A stretch of 26,537 bases of DNA, from contig DAOWMX010000002.1 in assembly GCA_030642885.1 (NCBI GenBank), forward strand, positions 1-26,537, given 5' to 3'. The position numbers were made by a program, and so were the translations under genes. This stretch comes from Anaerolineales bacterium (GTDB lineage Bacteria; Chloroflexota; Anaerolineae; Anaerolineales; E44-bin32). Positions 15,862-24,524 of this stretch are shown in pieces. Every line of letters starts with the position of its first letter. Within the stretch, counting starts at the first letter, position 1. The notes beneath the pieces are model-generated. The model saw nothing but the letters and a program-made list of their open reading frames with translations. It was not told the origin of the DNA and did not search any database.

Positions 15862-17385
15862 ATGAGTATACGAAAAAGTCTAACAATTTTGAGAAGTTTT
15901 GCGCTATTGGTCATGCTTTCACTCGCAGCTTGCCAAACTGCGGCGCCGACGAGCACAAGTGAGCCCTATCAAGAGGGGCCGGATATCTTTGACTCAGCAT
16001 GGGGTGAGCGCGAGGTATTCCGTGCAAACTTAGTGCCCTCGGAGCAAGGGGTCCTCGACGAACTGCCCGGGGCAACGGAATACCGCATTGAGCTCACTAT
16101 AGCGGAAGACTTCGACCGGATACACGGGCATGAAGCGGTCCTCTTCACGAATCAAGAGGACACACCGCTGGATGCCGTTTACTTTCGTCTATACCCCAAC
16201 GTGACGGGCGGCCGTTTGACCATTTCAAATATGACCGTGGATGGAGAAGAAGTGGAAACGAAACTTGAAGCGTATGATAGCTCCTTGCGAGTCCAGCTTC
16301 CAGAGCGTTTGGAGCCAAACGCAAGCATAGTTGTAGATCTTGATTTTGAGGTGGAGATCCCGCGGGTGATGGGGGATTATTATGGTCTCTTCGGATATTT
16401 TGAAGATGTCATGGTGCTCGATACATTCTATCCGATGATCCCTGTCTATGATGATGAAGGGTGGAATGCGGCTGTCCCACAGATAAATGGCGATTTAACG
16501 TACAACGACGCCGCCTTCTATCTGGTGCAGGTACATTCCCCCGCGGAAGTGGTTGTCGTCGCGAGCGGCATTCGTCTTCAACGCACGGTCGCCGGTGATA
16601 TTCAAACACTCACCTTCGCCAATGGCCCGGCGCGCGACTTTTATCTGGCTGCGAGCGAGAGATTCACGGTCATAAGCGAGAAGGTGGGCGATACGACGAT
16701 CAACAGCTATGCCTTCCCTGAGTGGAAGGAAAACTCAAGAGTAGTTTTGCAGAGCTCGGCTAATGCGTTACGCAGCTTCAATTCTCGGTTTGGCACCTAC
16801 CCATACAGCGAGATGGATTTGATGAGCACCCCGATGCTGGCATTGGGGATTGAGTATCCAGGAGCGATGGGCATCGCCCTCAGAATGTACGACCCGGAGG
16901 AAATCATCGGCGGCCTTCCGTCCCAGGTGTATGTTGAATCAACGGTTGCACACGAAGTGGCTCATCAGTGGTTCTATAACATGGTTGGCAATGATCAACC
17001 CGATGAACCCTGGCTCGATGAGGCGCTGGCCCAATATGCGACGGGTTTATATTACCAGGATACCTACGGCTCATCAGCCGCAGAAAGTTATCGCGCCTCC
17101 TGGCAGTCTCGTTGGGATCGTGTCGATGGAGCGGATATCCCCATTGGGTTGCCCGCAGGCGAGTACGAAGGGAGCGAGTACGGTGCGATCGTTTACGGAC
17201 GCGGACCGATCTTCATCTCAGAGCTAGCAGACACGATGGGAATTGATGCGTTTGATGATTTCATCAAGACGTATGCGCAGGAATTTAAGTGGGATATCGG
17301 AACGGGAGAAACCTTCAAGCGCCTCGCTGAGGAGAAGTGTGATTGCGACCTGAGTCTGCTGTTTGAGGCCTGGGTTTACCCGTAA
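15862..17385 (+). CDS. M1-like metallopeptidase lipoprotein
   Basis: This 507-aa protein starts with a lipoprotein signal ending LAAC (Cys24). The peptidase core carries the gluzincin motif HEVAHQW (364-370) with the third zinc ligand E387 in PWLDEALAQY, i.e. HExxH-18-E, as in family M1. The upstream substrate-binding motif reads LGIEYPGA instead of the classical GxMEN, a variant common in bacterial membrane-bound M1 relatives. An N-terminal beta domain (about 70-250) precedes it. It likely trims peptides at the cell surface. ATG 15862 is chosen because it directly precedes the signal peptide and has AGGAG ten bases upstream; an in-frame ATG-like start at 15817 would add 15 residues and spoil the signal. 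Confidence 0.9.
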   Translation: MSIRKSLTILRSFALLVMLSLAACQTAAPTSTSEPYQEGPDIFDSAWGEREVFRANLVPSEQGVLDELPGATEYRIELTIAEDFDRIHGHEAVLFTNQEDTPLDAVYFRLYPNVTGGRLTISNMTVDGEEVETKLEAYDSSLRVQLPERLEPNASIVVDLDFEVEIPRVMGDYYGLFGYFEDVMVLDTFYPMIPVYDDEGWNAAVPQINGDLTYNDAAFYLVQVHSPAEVVVVASGIRLQRTVAGDIQTLTFANGPARDFYLAASERFTVISEKVGDTTINSYAFPEWKENSRVVLQSSANALRSFNSRFGTYPYSEMDLMSTPMLALGIEYPGAMGIALRMYDPEEIIGGLPSQVYVESTVAHEVAHQWFYNMVGNDQPDEPWLDEALAQYATGLYYQDTYGSSAAESYRASWQSRWDRVDGADIPIGLPAGEYEGSEYGAIVYGRGPIFISELADTMGIDAFDDFIKTYAQEFKWDIGTGETFKRLAEEKCDCDLSLLFEAWVYP

Positions 17386-17440
17386 AGGATCACTCATAAA
17401 CCCAACACATCACCCACTGTATACCATCTCATCCTCTCAA

Positions 17441-17474
17441 GACCGCACGCTCTGGAACCATCGGGAGTGCGGTC
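17441..17474 (+). terminator. Possible terminator hairpin after the M1 gene
   Basis: GACCGCAC (17441-17448) pairs with GTGCGGTC (17467-17474); the loop can pair a little further with a bulge. There is no convincing T run, so this may be only a hairpin. Confidence 0.35.
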
Positions 17475-17580
17475 GCACTTCCATTAGGTACAATATTCTC
17501 TGGATGCTCGTTCAAAACATCCGCGGGGATATCCACATAATCTGGAGTGAATTCGTAGATATTAAGTGACATATTCCACT

Positions 17581-17608
17581 TTGGCGATTAATATGGGGCG
17601 GATATGCT
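17581..17608 (+). promoter_or_regulatory. Weak promoter candidate for the hyp operon
   Basis: TTGGCG (17581-17586) and TATGCT (17603-17608) are 16 bases apart. Transcription would begin near 17615, leaving almost no leader before the hypA ribosome site at 17617-17621, so the true promoter may be further upstream. Confidence 0.25.
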
Positions 17609-17625
17609 AGGAACCCGGAGGCCTA

Positions 17626-17967
17626 ATGCATGAACTTTCGATCACGGAGAGCATCCTTGAGATCGCTCTGCGTCATGCTGCAGAAGCCGAGGCTGAAAAA
17701 ATCACGGATATCCACCTGGTTATCGGCAAGCTCTCTTCTATTGTGGATGATTCGGTGCAGTTCTATTGGGATATTATCAGCGACGGAACAGCCGCGCAGG
17801 GCGCGGTGCTGCACTTTCGTCGTGTGAGGATTGAGATTGTCTGTCAGGCGTGTGGTGAGAGCTATCATCCCGAAGAGCTCGATCTGAGCTGCCCTGCGTG
17901 CGGCAGTCGGGATGTGCGGGTTGTAGCGGGAGAGGAATTCCGCCTGGAAGCGATTGAAGTGGAGTAG
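17626..17967 (+). CDS. hypA: Hydrogenase maturation nickel metallochaperone HypA
   Basis: HypA delivers nickel, with HypB, to the large subunit of [NiFe] hydrogenase. The 113-aa protein starts MHELS, giving the N-terminal His2 needed for nickel binding, and has the zinc site C73xxC76 and C89xxC92 (CQACG and CPACG). Length is typical. Its Shine-Dalgarno GGAGG lies four bases before the ATG. It is the first gene of a hypABFCDE cluster, with hypB starting 38 bases downstream. Confidence 0.96.
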   Translation: MHELSITESILEIALRHAAEAEAEKITDIHLVIGKLSSIVDDSVQFYWDIISDGTAAQGAVLHFRRVRIEIVCQACGESYHPEELDLSCPACGSRDVRVVAGEEFRLEAIEVE

Positions 17968-18005
17968 CGATTAACAATGTTGACATGTTTACAGGGAGGG
18001 CTGAC

Positions 18006-18677
18006 ATGAAAGAGCGCATCCCAATTGTGGAGAAAATCCTCAGCGCAAATGATCATATCGCCGCGCAGAATAAATCTGCCCTCGATTTGGCCGGGGTCCT
18101 GAGTTTGAACTTCATGGCTTCGCCGGGAGCTGGCAAGACCTCGCTCATTGAGCATACGATCAAGAAACTTAAAGACAGGCTGAAACTCGCCGTCATTGAC
18201 GGTGATGTGGCGACAAGTATCGACGCTGACCGTGCGGCTGCGGCAGGCGCGCAGTCGGTGCAGATCAACACAGGAGGGGAATGTCACCTCGATGCGATCA
18301 TGCTCCAAGGGGCTCTATCAGAACTGCATCTTGAAGATATTGATTTGCTTATCGTTGAGAACGTTGGCAACCTCATCTGTCCGGCGAGCTTCCAACTCGG
18401 GACTCATAAGAGTGTGCTTATCGCTTCTGTGCCCGAAGGGGATGATAAGCCCTATAAATACCCAGGGATGTATCGCGGCGTAGAAGCACTGGTGATCAAC
18501 AAAATAGACCTCCTTCCCTATGTTGAGTTTGACATGGAGTATTTTCGACAGGGTGTGGAGATTCTCAACCCCGGTCTCGTGACCTTCCCACTTTCCTGCC
18601 GTACGGATGAAGGACTGGATGCTTATCTGGCATGGGTGGAAACCGAAATGGAGGCTCATCGTCGAGTTGTTCAATGA
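18006..18677 (+). CDS. hypB: Hydrogenase maturation GTPase HypB
   Basis: HypB is the GTPase that drives nickel insertion together with HypA. The 223-aa protein shows the P-loop SPGAGKTS (39-46), GECHLDA with metal-binding C93/H94, VENVGNLICPA with C125, and the G4-type NKID. It lacks both the N-terminal CxxCGC nickel site and the His-rich stretch present in some HypB proteins, so only the G-domain metal site remains. ATG 18006 is preceded by GGGAGGG with a five-base gap; the in-frame ATG at 17985 lies before this ribosome site and is rejected. Its TGA overlaps the hypF ATG by ATGA. Confidence 0.96.
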   Translation: MKERIPIVEKILSANDHIAAQNKSALDLAGVLSLNFMASPGAGKTSLIEHTIKKLKDRLKLAVIDGDVATSIDADRAAAAGAQSVQINTGGECHLDAIMLQGALSELHLEDIDLLIVENVGNLICPASFQLGTHKSVLIASVPEGDDKPYKYPGMYRGVEALVINKIDLLPYVEFDMEYFRQGVEILNPGLVTFPLSCRTDEGLDAYLAWVETEMEAHRRVVQ

Positions 18678-20974
18678 GTGAGGTGAGCGGCGTTCGGATC
18701 CACATACAGGGCGTAGTTCAGGGGGTGGGCTTCCGCCCGTTTGTCTTCTCGTTAGCCGAGGCATCGTCGCTGACGGGCTGGGTGCGCAACACATCGGCTG
18801 GGGTCGAGATCGAGGTCGATGGCTTGCCGAACGCGCTGGATTCGTTTGTAGCGTCTTTGAGAACGGACGCTCCTCCGTTGGCAAGGATTGATTCTGTTGA
18901 AGTCGAGACATGTGACCCCGGGCACCATCATGATTTCACGATCCTTCCCTCTAAGTCCCTCGCAGATGCATCCCAACCGATCTCGCCCGATGTGAGTCTA
19001 TGTGCGGATTGCCGCCGGGAACTATACGATCCAACGGACCGACGCTTCCGTTACCCATTCATTAACTGCACAAACTGTGGACCGCGCTTCACAATTATTC
19101 AGGATATCCCCTACGATCGCCCGAATACGACGATGGCACCTTTCGCGATGTGCACGGAATGCGCCGCGGAATATCACGATCCGCGCGATCGACGTTTCCA
19201 CGCTCAACCAGTAGCCTGTCCTGACTGCGGACCGCAGGTTTGGTTGGAAGACAACGGCGTTCGGAGGGCTGCTCGGGAAGATGCGCTTCAAGCAGCGCGG
19301 CAGTTGATAAGTGAGGGAAAAATCTTGGCCGTTAAAGGGCTGGGAGGGTTCCACCTCGCCTGTGACGCAACGAATGACGAAGCGGTGACCGAATTGCGGC
19401 GCCGCAAGCTGCGCATAAACAAACCTTTTGCTGTCATGGTTTATGACGTAGAGGCCGCCGGGGATCACTGTGAACTTGGTGAGACGGAAAGGGGCCTGCT
19501 GCTCTCGAGGGAACGTCCGGTTGTGATCGCCGCTCGAAAAAGTGGGTCAACAATCAGCGATGCAGTCGCGCCCGGGCAGAACACGATCGGGTTGATGCTG
19601 CCATACACTCCTCTGCATGAACTTCTTCTTGAGCAAGCTGATGGTTTTCCAGAGGCGTTGGTCATGACCAGCGGCAATATAAGTGAGGAGCCGATCGCCA
19701 CAGATAATGATGAGGCGCGTACCAGGCTGGCTGTCTTGGCTGACGCATTCTTGATGAATGATCGCGATATCCACACGCGCTGTGATGATTCTGTAGTGCG
19801 CGCCTTCGATGGTGGAGCCTATCTGTTGCGCCGTTCACGCGGCTATGCACCATTCCCGCTTAACCTCGCCTGGGAAAGCCCATCCATTTTAGCCACAGGT
19901 CCAGAATTGAAGAACACCTTCTGTTTGACGAAGGGGACGTATGCCTTCCTGAGTCATCATATCGGCGATATGGAAAACTATGAGACCCTGCAGTCTTTCG
20001 AAGATGGAATCATCCATTTCGAACGTCTATTCCGGGTTACCCCAGAGGTTATCGCCTACGATCTACACCCGAATTACCTGGCAACCCGCTATGCGATCGA
20101 GCGGGCGGAGCGCGATGATTTGCCGGCCATCGGAATTCAACATCACCACGCGCACATCGCCGCCTGTATGGCAGAGCACAACTTAGCGGCAGATGAGAGC
20201 GTTATCGGAGTCGCCTTCGACGGTACGGGCTATGGAGAGGATGGGGCGATCTGGGGGGGTGAGGTGCTGGTCGCTGCCTACGGGCAATATGAGCGTTTTG
20301 CCCACCTAGACTACGTGCGCATGCCCGGAGGCGACGCTGCTGTGGTTAAACCGTGGCGCTTGGCGCTGGCATGGCTCCATAAGGCAGGGCTTCCCTGGAG
20401 AGATGATCTTCCTCCTGTCAAAGCAGCGAGCGAAGAGGAGCAGCGCGTGGTCGCACGCCAGCTAGAGATTGGGTTGAACAGCCCGCAAACATCTAGTATG
20501 GGGCGCTTATTCGACGCTGTCTCCGCGTTGATCGGATTACGACAGGAGGTCAACTACGAGGCGCAAGCGGCCATTGAACTCGAGTCCCATGCGGACAGGG
20601 AAGAAACAGGAAACTTTCTATTTGATTTCCGTGATGGATTGTTAGACCCAACTCCGGTCATCCGTTCCATCGTCAGCGACCTGAGCGAGGGCGTTTCGGT
20701 ACAGGTGATCGCGGCTCGTTTTCACAATGGGGTTGCGCAGGCGGTTCTCGAAGTCTGCACCAGCGCTCGCGATAAACACGGATTGGATAGGGTCGTCCTC
20801 AGCGGTGGAGTGTGGCAGAATATGTTCTTGATGTGCAGGACAGTTGATCTACTGCAAGGGAATAATTTCGAAGTCCTGATCCATCGTAAGGTTCCAGCGA
20901 ATGATGGCGGATTGGCACTCGGGCAAGCTGCCATCGCCGCCCATAAGATATTGACGGGTTCTGTAGGGGAATGA
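18674..20974 (+). CDS. hypF: Carbamoyltransferase HypF
   Basis: HypF uses carbamoyl phosphate and ATP to carbamoylate the C-terminal Cys of HypE, the source of the cyanide ligands of the NiFe site. The 766-aa protein has all expected parts in order: acylphosphatase domain (VQGVGFRPFVF, R21), two zinc fingers with C110/C113/C132/C135 and C160/C163/C182/C185 (canonical CxxCx18CxxCx24CxxCx18CxxC), a YrdC-like domain (about 200-385) and a Kae1-like C-terminal domain with HHHAH (490-494) and LSGGVWQN. ATG 18674 overlaps the hypB stop; an upstream in-frame ATG at 18632 lies inside hypB. hypC follows 36 bases later. Confidence 0.97.
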   Translation: MSEVSGVRIHIQGVVQGVGFRPFVFSLAEASSLTGWVRNTSAGVEIEVDGLPNALDSFVASLRTDAPPLARIDSVEVETCDPGHHHDFTILPSKSLADASQPISPDVSLCADCRRELYDPTDRRFRYPFINCTNCGPRFTIIQDIPYDRPNTTMAPFAMCTECAAEYHDPRDRRFHAQPVACPDCGPQVWLEDNGVRRAAREDALQAARQLISEGKILAVKGLGGFHLACDATNDEAVTELRRRKLRINKPFAVMVYDVEAAGDHCELGETERGLLLSRERPVVIAARKSGSTISDAVAPGQNTIGLMLPYTPLHELLLEQADGFPEALVMTSGNISEEPIATDNDEARTRLAVLADAFLMNDRDIHTRCDDSVVRAFDGGAYLLRRSRGYAPFPLNLAWESPSILATGPELKNTFCLTKGTYAFLSHHIGDMENYETLQSFEDGIIHFERLFRVTPEVIAYDLHPNYLATRYAIERAERDDLPAIGIQHHHAHIAACMAEHNLAADESVIGVAFDGTGYGEDGAIWGGEVLVAAYGQYERFAHLDYVRMPGGDAAVVKPWRLALAWLHKAGLPWRDDLPPVKAASEEEQRVVARQLEIGLNSPQTSSMGRLFDAVSALIGLRQEVNYEAQAAIELESHADREETGNFLFDFRDGLLDPTPVIRSIVSDLSEGVSVQVIAARFHNGVAQAVLEVCTSARDKHGLDRVVLSGGVWQNMFLMCRTVDLLQGNNFEVLIHRKVPANDGGLALGQAAIAAHKILTGSVGE

Positions 20975-21010
20975 GATAAGATTACAGTCGACGAAGCGGA
21001 GGTAATGCGG

Positions 21011-21271
21011 ATGTGCCTAGGTGTACCCGGAAGAGTGAATGAGATTTATGAAGCAAACGGATTAAAAATGGGGAAGGTCGACTTCGGCGGAGTCAAGCGC
21101 GAGGTGTGTTTGGAATATGTCCCTGAGATTGAGATCGGGGAGTACGTCATTGTTCACGTCGGCTTCGCTATCAATCAAATGAGCGAAGAAGAGGCGGAAG
21201 AGACACTTGACTTGTTACGCCAGATAATTAGCATCGAAGATGAAATCGGTCCGGAAGGCGGCGTAGCGTGA
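21011..21271 (+). CDS. hypC: Hydrogenase maturation chaperone HypC
   Basis: HypC is the small chaperone that works with HypD to carry the Fe(CN)2CO group and binds the hydrogenase large-subunit precursor. The 86-aa protein begins MCLGVPGRV. Cys2 must be N-terminal after Met removal, which decides the start: ATG 21011, eight bases past GGAGG, rather than the in-frame ATG at 21005 that would bury the Cys. H49 in VIVHVGFA is the conserved His. The last codons overlap hypD (GTGA). Confidence 0.96.
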   Translation: MCLGVPGRVNEIYEANGLKMGKVDFGGVKREVCLEYVPEIEIGEYVIVHVGFAINQMSEEEAEETLDLLRQIISIEDEIGPEGGVA

Positions 21272-22353
21272 AATATGTAAGCGAATACCGTGACGCTAAT
21301 CTGGTGAAAGGTGTTTTGGACGAGATTCGCCGCACCGTAACTCAACCCTGGGTGGTGATGGAGATCTGCGGGGGGCAAACGCACTCCATCGTACGCTACG
21401 GCATCGATCAGCTTCTGCCCTCTGAAATCGAATTGGTCCATGGACCGGGCTGCCCCGTATGTGTGACGCCTTTGGAGTTGATTGATAAAGCTATCGCCAT
21501 CGCCTCCCGTCCGGAGGTGATCTTCACGTCGTATGGCGATATGCTCCGTGTCCCGGGTTCAGAGCGGGATCTTTTCTCTGTGCGTGCGTCGGGTGGCGAT
21601 GTCCGCGTCGTGTACTCGCCGCTGGACGCTGTGAAAATAGCTCAGCAGAACCCGGATCGCGAGGTGGTTTTTTTCGCCATTGGATTCGAAACCACCGCGC
21701 CGCCCAATGCGATGAGCGTCTCACAGGCTCAAGCGCTGGGATTGGACAATTTTAGTGTGCTTGTGTCGCACGTCCGTGTTCCTCCGGCAATCCACGCCAT
21801 TCTCGGTTCATCTCACAACCGGGTGCAGGGATTTCTTGCAGCCGGGCACGTCTGTGCCGTGATGGGCTACTGGGAATATCCACCCATTGCGGAGATGTAT
21901 AACGTTCCGATTGTCGTTACGGGCTTCGAGCCGCTGGATATCGTACGCGGAGTCCTGCATGTGGTGCGCTTATTGGAGAGCGGGGAAGTTGCTGCTGAGA
22001 ACGCCTATGCGCGAGCGGTGACTTTTGAGGGAAATAAGCCGGCGCAGGCTTTGATAGAGAGGGTTTTCGAAACGTGTGACCGAAAATGGCGCGGGATTGG
22101 GCTGATCCCCCAAAGCGGATGGAAACTACGACCGGAGTTTGTCGCCTTCGATGCTGAGGGACGCTTTGATGTTGCAGATATTCAAGCGGAGGAATCGCCT
22201 CTTTGCATCGCCGGGTTGATCCTGCAGGGGTTAAAAAAGCCGCATGATTGTGAGGCTTTTGGCAAGCAATGTACACCGGAACATCCATTAGGAGCGACCA
22301 TGGTCTCAGCGGAGGGTGCTTGCGCTGCCTATTATCGCTATGGACGCTTGTAA
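21268..22353 (+). CDS. hypD: Hydrogenase maturation Fe-S protein HypD
   Basis: HypD is the [4Fe-4S] scaffold on which, with HypC, the Fe(CN)2CO unit is assembled. The 361-aa protein has ICGGQTHS with C34 and H39, GPGCPVC with C62 and C65, and the C-terminal cluster cysteines C328, C335 and C352 (DCEAF, QCTPEH, EGACAAYYRYG). Length is normal. It starts with GTG 21268 overlapping the hypC stop by four bases, so it is translationally coupled. Its 3' end is followed almost at once by a tandem hairpin repeat array. Confidence 0.97.
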   Translation: MKYVSEYRDANLVKGVLDEIRRTVTQPWVVMEICGGQTHSIVRYGIDQLLPSEIELVHGPGCPVCVTPLELIDKAIAIASRPEVIFTSYGDMLRVPGSERDLFSVRASGGDVRVVYSPLDAVKIAQQNPDREVVFFAIGFETTAPPNAMSVSQAQALGLDNFSVLVSHVRVPPAIHAILGSSHNRVQGFLAAGHVCAVMGYWEYPPIAEMYNVPIVVTGFEPLDIVRGVLHVVRLLESGEVAAENAYARAVTFEGNKPAQALIERVFETCDRKWRGIGLIPQSGWKLRPEFVAFDAEGRFDVADIQAEESPLCIAGLILQGLKKPHDCEAFGKQCTPEHPLGATMVSAEGACAAYYRYGRL

Positions 22354-22362
22354 AACGAATAA

Positions 22363-22598
22363 TCTGGAGTGCGCAAGCTCCGCTTGGGGTTTGTATCAGG
22401 GCTAGCTGAGCCCACATATGGCCTGGAGTGCGCAAGCTCTGCTTGCGACCGGCAGCAGAGCTGCCTGAGTCCACATGAGGTCTGGAGTGCGCAAGCTCTG
22501 CTTGCGACCGGCAGCAGAGCTGCCTGAGTCCACATGAAGTCTGGAGTGCGCAAGCTCTGCTTGCGGTTTGTCGTGGAATCGCCTGAATTATTGACAAG
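22363..22598 (+). repeat. Four tandem 59-bp REP-like hairpin repeats
   Basis: Copies start at 22363, 22422, 22481 and 22540, an exact 59-base period. Each begins (T/C)CTGGAGTGCGCAAGCTC, then CGCTTG or TGCTTGCG, forming hairpin CGCAAGC-TCT-GCTTGCG. Copies 2 and 3 differ at only two positions and carry a second hairpin GGCAGC-AGA-GCTGCC. Copies 1 and 4 keep the first hairpin (degenerate in copy 1) but have a diverged second half that shares GGTTTGT. The array begins 10 bases past hypD and ends 45 bases before a RAYT gene. It is not a CRISPR: there are no unique spacers between units. Transcribed, it would form a row of hairpins between hypD and hypE. Confidence 0.9.
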
Positions 22599-22642
22599 GA
22601 ACTCGTGCTTTAAGATAATCGTGTGTTTGGGGGTGTAGGGAA

Positions 22643-23182
22643 ATGGAAAAATATAGGACGCATAGGCACACACCACCGCACCTCTTCCGACCGAATGCTG
22701 TATACATGGTTACTGCTGGAATATTCGGGAAACGAAGATTGCTGGATACAAATGATAAAAAGGGCAAGTTCCTTGAAGTGCTTTTCGAGCGGGCAGAGAT
22801 ACTTAACTGGAACCTAGAGGCTTGGGCAGTCTTGGACAACCATTACCATTTTGTCGCCCGTGCGCCATCAGAAGCGACGAAACTCGCGTCGCTGATTCGA
22901 GGTCTACATTCGATTAGCGCAAAACACCTGAATCAAATCGATGGGATTAGGGGTAGAAAAATTTGGCGTAACTACTGGGATACCTGCATTACAAACGAGC
23001 GTTCGTATCTAGCTCGATTACACTATGTGCATGTCAATCCAGTGAAACATGGAATTGTGGACCAACCGGAAATGTACCCTTTTTGCAGTTATCGCTGGTT
23101 CATGGATCATACTGACATTTCTTGTCGCCACAGAGTTTTTTCTCAGCCGATCAATTGCATCAGTGTTGATGATGATTTTTGA
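22643..23182 (+). CDS. REP-associated tyrosine transposase (RAYT, Y1/HUH)
   Basis: This 179-aa protein is a Y1-type (IS200-like) transposase of the RAYT group: the HUH metal-binding motif appears as NHYHF (H67, H69), and the Y-containing LHYVHVNPVKHGIV (Tyr128) matches the conserved NPVKHG region holding the catalytic tyrosine. Family members process single-stranded DNA at REP hairpins. The gene is flanked by matching repeats: four tandem copies upstream and one at 23203. The ORF appears intact, so activity is possible. ATG 22643 follows AGGGA closely, a tight ribosome-site spacing. It sits inside the hyp operon, in the same direction, between hypD and hypE. Confidence 0.88.
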   Translation: MEKYRTHRHTPPHLFRPNAVYMVTAGIFGKRRLLDTNDKKGKFLEVLFERAEILNWNLEAWAVLDNHYHFVARAPSEATKLASLIRGLHSISAKHLNQIDGIRGRKIWRNYWDTCITNERSYLARLHYVHVNPVKHGIVDQPEMYPFCSYRWFMDHTDISCRHRVFSQPINCISVDDDF

Positions 23183-23202
23183 GGGAAATATGGCTAACGT
23201 GG

Positions 23203-23257
23203 TCTGAAGTGCGCAAGCTCTGCTTGCGACCGCTAGCAAGGCACAATGAGTTCAGAG
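23203..23257 (+). repeat. Fifth REP-like repeat, downstream of RAYT
   Basis: TCTGAAGTGCGCAAGCTCTG begins a unit matching copies 2 and 3 of the array over about 31 bases with one change (G to A in CTGGAG). The second half is divergent. It lies in the same orientation as the upstream copies, 20 bases past the RAYT stop and 10 bases before the hypE start. Confidence 0.85.
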
Positions 23258-23267
23258 AAGGTATCTT

Positions 23268-24338
23268 ATGAGTGAAGAAAAAGACCAGGTTACGATCCAC
23301 GGGTTGGTTTGTCCCCGCCCATTGGTCCATAACGATATCGTCGTTCTGGGACACGGGAGCGGGGGGAAAATGACCCAGGACTTAATCACGAGGACTTTCT
23401 ACCCTCCTCTTGAGAACCCCGCTTTATTGCGCGGTGATGATGCCGCGGTTGTGGATCTCCCGCAATCAGGGCGCCTGGCGATTAGCACGGATGCTCACAT
23501 TGTCGCACCGTTATTCTATCCGGGCGGCGATATCGGTCGTCTGTCCGTAGCAGGGACTGTAAATGATTTGGCAGTAATGGGAGCAAAACCGCTCTGGTTG
23601 ACGGCAAGCTTTATCCTCGAAGAAGGGTTGCCCATATTTATCCTCGAGAAAGTGCTCGAGTCCATGAAGGCAACTGCGCATGAGGCAGGGGTTGTCATCA
23701 TTGCCGGGGACACAAAAGTCGCTGAGCGAGGCAAGGCAGACGGCATTTTCATCACCACGAGCGGCGTAGGTGTCATTCCTGAAGGGCGAGATGTCGGAGG
23801 TGCGAAGGCAGAACCAGGTGATGCCGTCCTGCTTTCGGGCCCCGTAGGTGAACACGGCATAGCGGTCCTCGCCGCACGGGGAGAGCTTGAATTTGAAGCT
23901 GATGTCACATCAGATGTAGCCCCATTGAACGGGCTCATTGAAGCCATGTTTAAAGTTTGTCCATCGATCCACGTTCTGCGAGATCCGACGCGCGGCGGCG
24001 TAGCGACGACCTTAAATGAGATCGCCCAACAGAGTGAAGTTTCGATTCAGATCGACGAAATTGCCATTCCAGTCACACTTCCGGTAATGGCCGCATGTGA
24101 AATGCTGGGCTTTGATCCGTTCTATGTGGCCAATGAAGGCAAGGTTGTCGCCATCGTCCCGGCTGAATACGCAGAAGCAGTGCTTGAATCCATGCGTGCT
24201 CACCCTCTTGGCGAACAGGCCGTGAGAATCGGGGATGTTTCAGATGAACCCGCGGGCCGGGTATTAATGAAGACCGCGATCGGAGGAACTCGTGTCGTCG
24301 ATGTGCTTGCCGGCGAGATGCTGCCTCGAATCTGTTAG
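23268..24338 (+). CDS. hypE: Hydrogenase maturation protein HypE
   Basis: HypE dehydrates its carbamoylated C-terminal Cys with ATP to thiocyanate, giving the CN ligands for HypC-HypD. The 356-aa protein shows GHGSGGK (28-34), GDDAAVVDL, AGTVNDLAVMGA, RDPTRGGVATTLNE and the obligatory C-terminal PRIC (C356). The first ~22 residues are a short N-terminal extension before the usual core. It is complete. It should follow hypD directly but is separated from it by 914 bases containing repeats and RAYT, so expression may rely on read-through or a local promoter. A terminator follows at 24384. Confidence 0.97.
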   Translation: MSEEKDQVTIHGLVCPRPLVHNDIVVLGHGSGGKMTQDLITRTFYPPLENPALLRGDDAAVVDLPQSGRLAISTDAHIVAPLFYPGGDIGRLSVAGTVNDLAVMGAKPLWLTASFILEEGLPIFILEKVLESMKATAHEAGVVIIAGDTKVAERGKADGIFITTSGVGVIPEGRDVGGAKAEPGDAVLLSGPVGEHGIAVLAARGELEFEADVTSDVAPLNGLIEAMFKVCPSIHVLRDPTRGGVATTLNEIAQQSEVSIQIDEIAIPVTLPVMAACEMLGFDPFYVANEGKVVAIVPAEYAEAVLESMRAHPLGEQAVRIGDVSDEPAGRVLMKTAIGGTRVVDVLAGEMLPRIC

Positions 24339-24383
24339 GTGACGATAAGGGTTTAGATCCAACACTCACGGCGTATAAACTAT

Positions 24384-24415
24384 TGGGACTGTCTCCTTCA
24401 AACGGGGCAGTCCCA
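24384..24415 (+). terminator. Hairpin after hypE
   Basis: TGGGACTG (24384-24391) pairs with CAGTCCCA (24408-24415), and TCTC (24392-24395) can pair with GGGG (24404-24407) through two wobble pairs. The following bases are TAATTACCTT, so the T run is weak. It lies between convergent hypE and cooC. Confidence 0.55.
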
Positions 24416-24524
24416 TAATTACCTTAAGACGGGCTTTACTCTTCTAAGTAAGGGAACAATGGTCCGATCAACTCACACAATATCAAGAAGTTAATGAATG
24501 AGTTAACCCTCCCTGGGTATAACC

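Noticed and set aside
15795..17568. Direct repeat GTAGATATTAAGTG at 15795-15808 and 17555-17568 flanking the M1 lipoprotein gene
   Set aside because: A 14-base match is expected about once by chance in a window of this size, and there is no integrase or inverted end.
22363..22598. CRISPR array
   Set aside because: The whole 59-base unit repeats with no unique spacers, there are only four copies, and no cas gene is present; a RAYT gene explains it better.
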